DNA from: Acidobacteriota bacterium
GTDB taxonomy: Bacteria; Acidobacteriota; Blastocatellia; RBC074
Assembly (NCBI GenBank): GCA_019639255.1
Contig: JAHBSF010000044.1
Span: forward strand, 1-42,826
DNA length: 42,826 nt
Reading direction: 5' to 3'
The notes under the pieces are model-generated. The model was given only the letters and a program-made list of their open reading frames with translations, made no database searches and was not told the origin of the DNA. The position numbers were made by a program, and so were the translations under genes. This document shows, piece by piece, positions 19,282 through 27,631 of this stretch. Every line of letters starts with the position of its first letter. Position 1 is the first letter of the stretch.

Positions 19282-20751
19282 TCATGAAACCAGATCGCCG
19301 AAATCGCGCCTGTATTCGCGGCACATACGCTGCGCCGGAATCGCCTTGCCCGGATTGCACAGCCCCCTGGGATTGAATACCTCGCGCACTGCAAGCATAG
19401 CGTCAAGCGATGCTTCGTCGAAAATCATCGGCATATACTCGATTTTGTCTACGCCGACGCCGTGTTCGCCCGTAATCGTGCCGCCCGCGTCCACGCACAA
19501 CTGCATGATCTCCTTGCTTGCCGCAAGCACGCGCGCGACCTCGTCCGCATCGCGCCCGTCGTAGTTCAGGTTCGGATGCAGGTTGCCGTCTCCGGCGTGA
19601 AAAACCGTCGAGAGTCTGATCCCGTATTTCGCGCCTATGGAATAAATATCCGCAAGCACGCGCGGCAACTTGGTCCTTGGAACAACCGCATCCTGCACAA
19701 GCAGGTCGGGGCTTACGCGCCCCAATGCGCCGAACGCGCCCTTGCGCCCGGCCCAGAGTTTTTTGCGCTCGGTTTCGTCGCGCGCCTCGCGTACGCCGCG
19801 CGCCCCGTGCTCCCGGCAAATATCGGCCGCCCGCCGCGCCTGTGCATCGAGTCCGGCTTTAAGCCCGTCGAGTTCTACTATGAGACACGCGGCGGCGTCT
19901 GTCGGATATCCGGCGGCGTACACCGATGCTTCCACTGCATTGATCGTCACGCCGTCGATCATTTCGAGCGCCGCCGGCAACAGCCCCTCGGCAATGATTG
20001 CGGATACGGCGCGGCTTGCGTCGTTGATGTCCAGAAAATCCGCAAGCAACGTCACAACAAGCTGCGGCGTCCGTGTCAATCTGACGGTAATTTTTGTAGC
20101 GATTCCAAGCGTCCCTTCCGAACCTACGAACGCACCGAGCAGATCGTAGCCGATGGTTTCCGCACCCTGTCCGCCGAGTTCGACTACGTCGCCGGTAGGC
20201 AGGACAACTTCAAGTCCAAGTATGTGATTAGTCGTTGCGCCGTATTTCAGACAGTGCGGTCCGCCGGCGTTTTCCGCTATGTTGCCGCCGATTGTGCAGG
20301 CGGTTTGCGACGACGGATCGGGAGCGTAATGATAGCCGCGCGCGGCTACGGCCTGCGAGAGCTTGATGTTGATCAGGCCCGGCTGGACTACGGCGCGGCG
20401 GTTGGCGTAGTCGATTTCGAGTATTCGATTCATGCGCGCCATTTCGATGGTCACCGAGCGCAATCCGCGTTCGCAGCCCGTAGCGATGGCGCCCGAACTG
20501 AGGCCGGTTCCTGCCCCGCGCGGCCCGAAAGCGACGCCCTGTGAAGACAGGAGGCGGACTACGCGCGCGACTTCATCGGTCGAGCGCGGAAAGACTACGG
20601 CAAGCGGGCGAGACTTGTGCGTAGTCATCGCGTCGCACTCGTAAACCATCAGTTCGGCGTCATCGACGGCAAGTCCGTCGCGCCCGACTATCGAGCGCAG
20701 TTCATCGACTATGTTGCATTCGGATATGGTAGACATTGGAGACCCGATCAT
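19282..20751 (-). CDS. glcD: FAD-linked oxidase, glycolate oxidase subunit GlcD-like
   Basis: A 489-residue flavoprotein of the GlcD/D-lactate dehydrogenase family. The FAD_binding_4 (PCMH) domain spans about residues 40-220 (FGPRGAGTGLSSGA, CTIGGNIAENAGG, FVGSEGTLGI). The C-terminal substrate domain carries the metal-binding HAGDGNLHPN and GEHGVGVDK motifs. It should oxidise a 2-hydroxy acid (glycolate or D-lactate) and pass electrons to the respiratory chain. No glcE or glcF partner is adjacent, so it may act alone or with distant genes. The first ATG (20751) and a second at 20736 (MSTISE) are both possible starts. Confidence 0.85.
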   Translation of the reverse strand: MIGSPMSTISECNIVDELRSIVGRDGLAVDDAELMVYECDAMTTHKSRPLAVVFPRSTDEVARVVRLLSSQGVAFGPRGAGTGLSSGAIATGCERGLRSVTIEMARMNRILEIDYANRRAVVQPGLINIKLSQAVAARGYHYAPDPSSQTACTIGGNIAENAGGPHCLKYGATTNHILGLEVVLPTGDVVELGGQGAETIGYDLLGAFVGSEGTLGIATKITVRLTRTPQLVVTLLADFLDINDASRAVSAIIAEGLLPAALEMIDGVTINAVEASVYAAGYPTDAAACLIVELDGLKAGLDAQARRAADICREHGARGVREARDETERKKLWAGRKGAFGALGRVSPDLLVQDAVVPRTKLPRVLADIYSIGAKYGIRLSTVFHAGDGNLHPNLNYDGRDADEVARVLAASKEIMQLCVDAGGTITGEHGVGVDKIEYMPMIFDEASLDAMLAVREVFNPRGLCNPGKAIPAQRMCREYRRDFGDLVS

Positions 20752-20803
20752 ACTCGGACGACAAAGCGACAGGCAAGAGAATCAAACATTTCGCAGGACG
20801 GCT

Positions 20804-20839
20804 CAGTGAATGAATGAACCCGGGTTCATTCATTCACTG
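20804..20839. repeat. Perfect 36-bp palindrome without loop
   Basis: CAGTGAATGAATGAACCC followed directly by its reverse complement. No T-run follows, so it is not a classical terminator. It lies 53 bases upstream of the GlcD-like start and about 120 bases before the candidate promoter at 20958. A dimeric regulator site or an inverted mobile end are possible. Confidence 0.75.
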
Positions 20840-20957
20840 CTCTTTCAAAGCGTCGTTTTGCGACATCTTTAACTCCTTCTGTATACTTTCAAACCGGCCT
20901 CCGGGTTCGCATTCTCTCTGCCGATAAATGAGACATTACTCCTACGCAGTTTTTTCT

Positions 20958-20989
20958 TGACGGGGGGGGGGGCAACTTGTGCTATGATG
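20958..20989 (+). promoter_or_regulatory. Candidate promoter with an 11-G spacer tract
   Basis: TTGACG at 20958-20963 and TATGAT at 20984-20989. The spacer is 20 bases as read and includes the 11-base G run at 20963-20973. Loss of three G would give the optimal 17. Such tracts between promoter boxes are known phase-variation devices in other bacteria; activity here is inferred. The gene at 21175 lies downstream. Confidence 0.4.
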
Positions 20990-21174
20990 CGTCGCGTCCG
21001 AATCAGCAACCTGAATACAGAAGCCCCATAGCCATAAATCACAGCCATAAAAGGCAGCCATAGAACGTTGTAGAAAACCGGGGATATCGCATTAAACAGT
21101 TATCAACACGTTACAGATAAAAGAGAGGTTTCTCTGAGGAGCCAACAACTCTCAGTCGGAGAAAGGTGATTGCT

Positions 21175-22581
21175 ATGAAGAGAACGTTGATTTGCCTGTC
21201 CATACTTCTCACCGGCTTTTACACTTTCACTATTACTAACTCCAACACTCCATCTACCATAATCAGAAAAATTGTCGGCCATGGTCAGACTCCTCAGCAG
21301 CACAAAAACCATTCACGCCCCACGGTGCTGTTCGATGGATCTGTAAACCCAGCCAGTATTCCCGATCATGTCGCCTATGACATTCTGTTTCGGATATTCT
21401 CGGCGCCTGAACTCACTGAACTTGATAAAGAAAAGAAGAATATATATGCACGAACAGCCGGATTTACTGAGACCGAAGATAGTTTGATTCGCGATATAGC
21501 CGCTGAGTACGAGGGGCGCATACAACCCATAAATGCGAGGATAAATGACATCAAGGATCTGAATTGGCCGCACCCTGGGGTCGTCGCCATAGGGAAGCTT
21601 CAGCAATTGAAAGAAGAAAAACAAAATCTCATCTCTTCAGTCGTAACTGACCTGCAGACGCGAGCAGGTGCAAATAATGCAGATGCTGAAAAGGTACAGC
21701 GATTTATTACGGAGTACATAAAACCGCGAATCAAAGGGTTTGGAACGGACCCGTCACAACCGAAACGGAAGGTCAGTTCTCTATTAGACAAGCTCACAAA
21801 TTATTTCACTGCCTATGCGCAAGCGTCATACTGCGGCGGCTTCGTCTACGCGTATTCTAATACTACTTATAGTATGAGCCTATGTTACCTATGGGGCGAC
21901 GGATCTTATTATGCAGAACCGGACAGCTGTGGCCATACCTTTAACACCATGGTGACTACTACAGGCCCTGGCGGTATATATCAAAGCAGTTCTTCAGGAA
22001 CATCTATATATCTGATCGATGCAAATGGATTCCCAATCAGCGGGTCATTCTACACAGAAGTAGATATAGAAGGATTTTGCTCTATTGTAAACCAGGCATT
22101 CGCCGCAGCTTTTGCATATTCCCAGGACGGCCCACCTTACTCCATAGCGTTTACAACGATAAGCCCAGCGATATATAACCCAAATCAAATGAGTATAGTT
22201 TCAGGTCAAACAAATTTGTATGTGCAAATAGCTCCAAGCTCCAACTTACCGAACACTACGGTGGAAATACAAATCAGTCAAGACAGCAACCCGGGAGGAG
22301 TTGTAATCGAAGCTCCATCAGGCAATCAGTTAACTCAGACTCAGACTATGTCCGGCTTTAGCAACCCGCCGACAAAAGTATTTTCTTTCGAATTCAAAAC
22401 CGGCTCCCAGAATACAACAAAAGGGCCAGTACACTATAAAGCAACAATCTCGTCTGCCGCGACCCAAAGCACTCCTCCTACTCCAGTTAGTATAATGGGA
22501 GGGAATATGAGAGTATCCAATGAATTATGCGTAGGCACACGAGAAGGCGCCCCTCCCAATCAATTTTGCCCATGGCCATAA
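21175..22581 (+). CDS. Secreted two-part protein of unknown function (fused paralogue)
   Basis: A 468-residue protein from ATG 21175 (MKRTLICLS), with AGAAAGGTG before it; a GTG at 21166 would add three residues. A signal peptide covers about 20 residues. Residues about 45-190 form a helical, charged region (FDGSVNPASIPDHVAYDILF, then IKDLNWPHPGVVAIGKLQQLKEEKQ) that is clearly related to the protein at 23375-23986. Residues about 205-440 are Ser/Thr/Tyr-rich, beta-type sequence with several Cys, comparable in style to the product of 24047-24895. This gene therefore looks like a fusion of the two neighbouring genes, or the ancestor they split from. I recognise no known family. Codon use is less GC-rich than in the flanking chromosome. 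Confidence 0.7.
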   Translation: MKRTLICLSILLTGFYTFTITNSNTPSTIIRKIVGHGQTPQQHKNHSRPTVLFDGSVNPASIPDHVAYDILFRIFSAPELTELDKEKKNIYARTAGFTETEDSLIRDIAAEYEGRIQPINARINDIKDLNWPHPGVVAIGKLQQLKEEKQNLISSVVTDLQTRAGANNADAEKVQRFITEYIKPRIKGFGTDPSQPKRKVSSLLDKLTNYFTAYAQASYCGGFVYAYSNTTYSMSLCYLWGDGSYYAEPDSCGHTFNTMVTTTGPGGIYQSSSSGTSIYLIDANGFPISGSFYTEVDIEGFCSIVNQAFAAAFAYSQDGPPYSIAFTTISPAIYNPNQMSIVSGQTNLYVQIAPSSNLPNTTVEIQISQDSNPGGVVIEAPSGNQLTQTQTMSGFSNPPTKVFSFEFKTGSQNTTKGPVHYKATISSAATQSTPPTPVSIMGGNMRVSNELCVGTREGAPPNQFCPWP

Positions 22582-22597
22582 GCTCGACTTTGGCCAT

Positions 22598-23287
22598 TCA
22601 AGCCGCATAGGAGAGCGCGTCGAAAAAACCCTCCAGTAAAGATCGTGGTATTATTGCGAGGTCGATGTTTCGACCCGACATTGAAAAATGGCAAGTGCTC
22701 CACAAACAACGCCTTACGAGCGCGATCGCGTCAGAGAAGGTAGGCAGATCTTTGTCATACCAGGCGGCGGTCCTGACCGGCATCGTCTGACCCTGAATCA
22801 GCTTCGTGGCCATCAGCGTGATCAACGAGTAGAGCCCAAAAAGAATGGGCGTCGTGCGAGCAATGGCCAGATCGCTCCATTGGCGCTGCGATTCTATTCC
22901 GAGATGAGCCCGTGCCTCTTCGAATGTCACTTCCACTCTCCAGCGACGAATGAAGTGCTCAACGACCTGCTCCGGCCGATGATTGAGATCAGTCGAGAGC
23001 AAGGCCTGCGATTCAAATATCCCCAGCGGATCGCGAATCAAGACCCAACGGATCGGCGCCGGAACGCTGCCCGACTTGTACCAGACCGCAGTCTCACTGG
23101 AAATCTCGATCTCACGGTTCTTTTCGCCATACCAGTCAATCTGTACTCTGGTCCATTTTGTGCGGCGGCTCTGAAGCTTTTTTTGCAACGAAGGCTTTCG
23201 TTCCCCCTTCACCCGGGGACGACCTTTCTGCCCTGGCTTTCGCGGCGGGGCCGGGTCGTAGAGAGGCGCTATGTTTCCATTTCTCAT
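22598..23287 (-). pseudogene. IS4/IS701-like DDE transposase remnant, 3' part
   Basis: A 229-residue C-terminal piece of a DDE transposase. STDLNHRPEQVVEHFIRRWRVEVTFEEARAHLGIE carries the late Asp and Glu region; stated in shorter parts, HFIRRWRVEVTFEEAR and QRQWSDLAIARTTP are typical of IS4/IS701-like enzymes. The N-terminal half with the first Asp is missing. On the same strand a different frame just upstream (LDKKVREARPPPEASVQRML, 23290-23362) may be more of it, implying a frameshift. No clear terminal inverted repeats are seen. It lies between the fused and split copies of the secreted-protein genes. Confidence 0.8.
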
Positions 23288-23374
23288 TCGTCCAGCATGC
23301 GCTGGACGGACGCCTCTGGGGGAGGCCTAGCCTCTCTCACTTTTTTGTCCAAACTCGTGTAAGGAGCGACTATT

Positions 23375-23986
23375 ATGAAAGTACAGGTGCTCTATTTCTC
23401 CGCAATATGCCTGTTGTTTATAGGTCTATTTGGTAGTATGAGGCCTAATAATTCGAAGGCAACCAGCATTTTGACGCCAACAGGAATTCAAGAGAAACCT
23501 GTATTTAAAGATCCTCCCGGAACAATCGATGGAGCAAAGAATCCTGAGTTAATTCCAGAGGCTGTGGCTTACGAGCTCCTCTTTCTGAAATTAAGTCGAC
23601 GAACATCAGGGCGTATTCCCGATGCCGACCGTATTGCAGCATTAGCCGAAAAGATAGGGCTGAGCGAAGATGAAATGCTGAGAGTTCGCAATGTTGCCGA
23701 CGAATTTAAACTGCGGGTTAGCCCACTAGACGAGGAAACCAAAACCCTTAAAGATAATCACTGGCCCGATCCTGACCCGCAAATACTATCAAGACTCCAA
23801 ACACTTCAAATCGAGAAAGAAACAATTATTAGCGATATAATATCTAGCCTACCTACAAAGATTAGCATGGCAACAATGAGCACACTTTCCCAATTCCTGA
23901 ATGGCAAAATGAAGCAGGGCATCAAGCTACATGAAGGCCCGCCCACACTTCCGAGCGGCAAGAGCTATCCGAAAAAACACCACTAA
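23375..23986 (+). CDS. Secreted or anchored helical protein, paralogue of the N-terminal half of the 21175 protein
   Basis: A 203-residue protein; ATG 23375 has AAGGAG eight bases before. The hydrophobic N terminus (VLYFSAICLLFIGLFG) is a signal peptide or anchor. IDGAKNPELIPEAVAYELLF corresponds to FDGSVNPASIPDHVAYDILF of the 21175 product, and KDNHWPDPDPQILSRLQTLQ to KDLNWPHPGVVAIGKLQQLK. The rest is charged and probably helical. No enzyme motif is visible. Gene 24047 follows 60 bases later in the same direction and resembles the other half, so the two probably work together. Confidence 0.7.
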   Translation: MKVQVLYFSAICLLFIGLFGSMRPNNSKATSILTPTGIQEKPVFKDPPGTIDGAKNPELIPEAVAYELLFLKLSRRTSGRIPDADRIAALAEKIGLSEDEMLRVRNVADEFKLRVSPLDEETKTLKDNHWPDPDPQILSRLQTLQIEKETIISDIISSLPTKISMATMSTLSQFLNGKMKQGIKLHEGPPTLPSGKSYPKKHH

Positions 23987-24046
23987 ACGGCAAATCAAGC
24001 AAATTGGTGGTATGTGGCTTCATAACGCATAAAGGAGGATTGGGCC

Positions 24047-24895
24047 ATGAAATCCGGATATCTGATTCAGACTTTTACTACTGTAACTCTATTAGCATTG
24101 CTGATGTGTACACAAGCCTTTTCGCAAAGTATGAACCAAGTCGCAACATATACGGATATAACCCACTACCAGGCTTACGCCTTTATCGAGGGAGAAGTGG
24201 ATGTCACTGAATCTTACGTTCTATACAGTCACACCTATGCCATCTCATCGACTATGTATTCTCCCGGGTATACACGGAGTAATACTAGCAACGGAAGCCA
24301 CTCTTCAGCTCCGACTTGGGGTAGTAATGGGCTAGATATCCTCACACAGGATGGCACGTTCCGATTGGACATAAGTATTGAGCAGTGGTGCGATTATGCC
24401 CAGCAATTTTCCTTAATCGCAGGAGGAACATATACTTTCCCGCTAGCGAAGTGGGTAAGGCTAGCAGCTTTTGCCGTCTATAATGCTGACGGCACAGTCG
24501 AGCTAGGTCCCTCGCCGAAGCCTTCGCCAATACTCTCTGGTATAGAAGCCAATGATAAGCTAAGACTACGAGGCCAAGTCACTATATCTGATGGTTGTGT
24601 AGCTGGAGGATGCACGCCTACTGTCACAGTTGCACAGGTATTTGTTGGGGGTACACCAGATGTTGTTTTTGCAGTGGTTGCAGGCCACCAAACGCCTCAG
24701 GGCCCAACGACAATGACTTTCGATGTCCCAACGGCTGCAACGTCATTCACATTTATGGTTGATATAAAAAATAATTCACTAAATAGTGAAGGCATCATAA
24801 AATTTGACGCAACACTAGCAGTTGTCGAATCCACGGTTACAAAAGACCCCCCTACGACTAGAACTAGTGCAGAGATAACAGCAACAACACCTTAG
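24047..24895 (+). CDS. Secreted beta-rich protein, possible paralogue of the C-terminal half of the 21175 protein; 3' end cut by IS
   Basis: A 282-residue product with a signal peptide (QTFTTVTLLALLMCTQAFSQ) and AAAGGAGG before ATG 24047. The body is Thr/Ser/Tyr-rich and likely all-beta. RLDISIEQWCDYAQQFSLIA may align with FYTEVDIEGFCSIVNQAFAA of the larger protein, and the late region before KFDATLAVVES with that before HYKATISSA. The last base of the TAG stop is the first base of the IS5-type element, so the natural C terminus (about 30 residues in the paralogue) was probably lost. Function unknown. Confidence 0.65.
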   Translation: MKSGYLIQTFTTVTLLALLMCTQAFSQSMNQVATYTDITHYQAYAFIEGEVDVTESYVLYSHTYAISSTMYSPGYTRSNTSNGSHSSAPTWGSNGLDILTQDGTFRLDISIEQWCDYAQQFSLIAGGTYTFPLAKWVRLAAFAVYNADGTVELGPSPKPSPILSGIEANDKLRLRGQVTISDGCVAGGCTPTVTVAQVFVGGTPDVVFAVVAGHQTPQGPTTMTFDVPTAATSFTFMVDIKNNSLNSEGIIKFDATLAVVESTVTKDPPTTRTSAEITATTP

Positions 24896-25759
24896 GGCCT
24901 GTTATTAACTTTGGGACTAACATTGAGCGATAACATCGACAAAGCGTTTGAGCAGCAGAGAAGCAAAAGCCAGATAGTGCAAACCTGCCAACGTCTCAGG
25001 CAATCGCTCGTAATCCCGCGCCAGGCGTCGGAATCGAGCCATCCAGCCGATACTTCGCTCCACCACCCATCGCCTCGGCAGAAGCACAAACCCTCGCTTC
25101 GCCTCAGGCAGTTTGACCACTTCCAGGCGGATGCCGTGGGTCTTGGCGTCCTCGGCCGCTTGCTCTCCGGTGTAGCCCTGATCGGCAAACGCCACTTCGA
25201 CCGTCTCGCCGGTTACGGCTTGAACCTGCTCGCACAACTCAGCAACCTGCGCCCGATCCTGCTCGTTGGCCGCCGTCACCGACAAGGCCAGCAGATGCCC
25301 GAGCGTATCTACCGCCAGATGCACCTTGCTGCCTTTCCGTTTCTTTGCTCCATCATAGCCGGCGCGTGCCCCACTCTCAGGCGTCGATTGAATCGTCCGG
25401 CTGTCAAGGATCACCGCCGTCGGTTTCTCCTTTCGCCCTTGCGCCAGGCGCAGCACTTCGCGCAGATCGTGCACCAGGCTTTCAAAAACTCGCGCTTCGA
25501 TCCACCTCCGCATCTGCTGATAGACTACGTGCCACGGCGGCAAATCGTGCGGCATCATCCGCCACGGCGCTCCGGTTCGCGCGATCCATCTCACTCCATT
25601 GAAGACTTCGCGCAGCGCATAGTTGCGCTGCGGCGCTTCTTCGGTCATCAAGGTCAAGTAGGGGGCCACCAACGCCCACTCTTCGTCGCTGACGTCGCTC
25701 GGGTATGGTTTGCGTTGCATTCATTAAGCTTACCATACCCAAAGTTCATAACAGGCTCT
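24895..25759 (-). mobile_element. Complete IS5-type insertion sequence
   Basis: About 865 bp. The left end reads GGGCCTGTTATTAACTTTGGG and the right end, reverse-complemented, GAGCCTGTTATGAACTTTGG, giving terminal inverted repeats of about 20 bp with two mismatches. Single transposase gene inside on the minus strand. Flanks share only TA-like bases, so a longer target duplication is not evident and a deletion next to the insertion is likely. Confidence 0.85.
24917..25720 (-). CDS. IS5-family transposase (DDE)
   Basis: A 267-residue single-frame transposase. The N-terminal DUF4096-like domain reads [16 protein letters not shown] and [14 protein letters not shown]. The DDE core shows [15 protein letters not shown] (first Asp), [14 protein letters not shown] (second Asp) and [23 protein letters not shown] (Glu). 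All three catalytic residues and both ends of the element are intact, so it is probably active or recently so. It cuts and rejoins the IS ends. Confidence 0.92.
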   Translation of the reverse strand: MQRKPYPSDVSDEEWALVAPYLTLMTEEAPQRNYALREVFNGVRWIARTGAPWRMMPHDLPPWHVVYQQMRRWIEARVFESLVHDLREVLRLAQGRKEKPTAVILDSRTIQSTPESGARAGYDGAKKRKGSKVHLAVDTLGHLLALSVTAANEQDRAQVAELCEQVQAVTGETVEVAFADQGYTGEQAAEDAKTHGIRLEVVKLPEAKRGFVLLPRRWVVERSIGWMARFRRLARDYERLPETLAGLHYLAFASLLLKRFVDVIAQC

Positions 25760-27452
25760 AATTATAGGCATTGATAAGTATGCTAAAGCCTCACCCCTTT
25801 CTTACGCTGTAAGCGATGCCAGCGAAATCCGTCGCATATGTAAAGATGAACTGAACTTCCCAGAAGAGAATATATCTTACCTTATCGACGGGGACGCAAC
25901 TAGAGACAAGATCCTCAAAGCATATCTCCGCTTCGCGGCCGAGGACGTGAATATTGACGAGCGATTGCTAGTCTTTTTTGCTGGCCACGGACACACAATT
26001 AAAGGCTATCGAGCTGAGACGGGTTTCTTGGTTCCTTACGATGCAGACCCTTCTGACCTATCAACTCTGATTCGATGGGATGAGTTGACACGTTATTCTG
26101 ATCTTATCCCTTCTAAGCACATTTTGTTCATCATGGACGCCTGCTATGGCGGCCTTATGCTAACGCGGCATCTAAAGTCTGGAAGTACGAGATTTCTTAA
26201 AGACATGATGCTGCGGCGATCGCGACAGGTTCTCACAGCCGGCAAAGCCAATGAAGTTGTAGCTGATTCTGGTGGGCCGATCCCGAACCATTCTGTCTTC
26301 ACCGGTCATCTAATCGAGGGATTGCGCGGAGGCGCACCTCTTGCAAATGGAATTATTACTGCAAATGGGTTAATGGCCTATGTATACGGAAAGGTCGCCC
26401 ACGATCAAAATTCGAACCAAACTCCTCACTATGGACATTTTGATGGTGACGGAGATTTCATAATCCGCGCGCCAGGCATCACCGAACCTGAGAAGCCTGA
26501 GAGCAAAGATATTGATCTCCTCATTGAGGTTCCCTATCCCGATGAGCTGGCACATCATGAAACAACAGAAGGCAAGACCCGTCGCGTTAAATCCTTGTTG
26601 TCAACAGATTCGACCTCGATAGAATTACATGACTTTCTGATTGCTGAGGTGCGCCAGTTTTTAGCCGAAACATCAGGGGATAACTTCAGCGCAAAGGAGC
26701 CTTATTCCAAAGAGGAATTTCTGCGCAGGCTTGCGCAGTACGAAGAAATAAGTACAAATCTTGCCGTCTTACTTGCGTGTATCAGCTATTGGTCGAAGCC
26801 GATCCATCAAGTCACTCTGCAGAAGGTACTGGCACGCTCCGCGGATCGGCTAGAATACCATTTTGGACAAACTACTTGGCAGGCGTTGCAGTGGTATCCA
26901 CTACTTTTAGAGATATACTATTCAGGCATTGCCGCCATTGATGGTAAACGATTTGACTCTCTAGCAACGATCTTTTACGCGCCTATCCCATCCACAGGGC
27001 GTCAGGATCAGCCCGAAACGTTTGCTGAGGGTGTTGCCCGTGTGTTCCATGCATCAACTGATGACTTTTTTAAGCAAATCCCTGGACACGAGCGCCACTA
27101 TGTTCCACTTAGTGAGTATCTCTTTAAGATCCTGCAACCGAGGTTGGATGATACGTTGTTCCTTGGACAGAATTACGAGCAAGCATTTGACACATTCGAA
27201 GTGTTCTTTGCTCTCGCGGTTGCCGACATTTATCTACTCAAGAATGACCGTAGCTGGGGCCCGATTGGTCGTTTCGGATGGAAGCACAAAAACAACCGCA
27301 ATAGCCCATTAACTAGAATTATTGACCAAGGTCGTGCGCAACAAGGATCTTGGGCCCCACTCGCAGCTGGGCTCTTCGGCGGGAATTATGATCGTTTCAA
27401 TAATGCCGCGAAGACTTTTGAAGAACTCATTTCTCAGCTGCATTGGGGGTAA
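25752..27452 (+). pseudogene. Caspase-like (C14) protease with unknown C-terminal domain, 5' end removed by IS
   Basis: The frame is open from 25752, inside the IS end, and at once gives ALIIGIDKY, the first strand of a caspase fold, then the catalytic pair: His in FAGHGH and Cys in DACYGG. The first in-frame start codon is GTG 25947, which would drop the first 65 residues of the fold, so the gene has lost its start. The caspase domain covers about 240 residues; about 320 uncharacterised residues follow (from about LLIEVPYPDELAHHE to the end at HWG) and may sense or carry a second activity. Caspase-like proteases act as suicide effectors in several bacterial defence systems. It precedes an R-M pair in the same direction. 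Confidence 0.8.
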
Positions 27453-27502
27453 TGCGCTAGCCATCCTGCATGAGTACCAAACTGACGGTTATGCACAGAA
27501 TA

Positions 27503-27589
27503 ATGAAAGAACCCGGCGAATCCTCATTCATCCGTGAGTTTGTCGAACGGCTCCCTACCGACTCGATTCTCGATGATGAGCCTCACTGA
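27503..27589 (+). other. Possible 28-codon leader or remnant before the methylase
   Basis: A short frame (MKEPGESSFIREFVERLPTD...) between the caspase-like gene and the methylase. No clear ribosome site. It could be the tail of a lost regulator gene or chance. Confidence 0.2.
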
Positions 27590-27631
27590 TGGCTTTCCTT
27601 AAGGACACGATATCGCGTAACCTATCAATCG

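Larger units (their letters stand above)
20752..21174. other. Intergenic region between glcD-like gene and secreted-protein gene
   Basis: Holds the 36-bp palindrome and the poly-G candidate promoter described separately. The remainder (20990-21165) shows CAGCCATAAA-type short repeats (CCATAG, CCATAA around 21026-21062) and no reading frame that looks coding. It marks the change from GC-rich chromosome to a lower-GC island. Confidence 0.5.

Noticed and set aside
19118-19360. Longer start for the SGNH hydrolase
   Set aside because: Passes through hairpin DNA and would bury the signal peptide.
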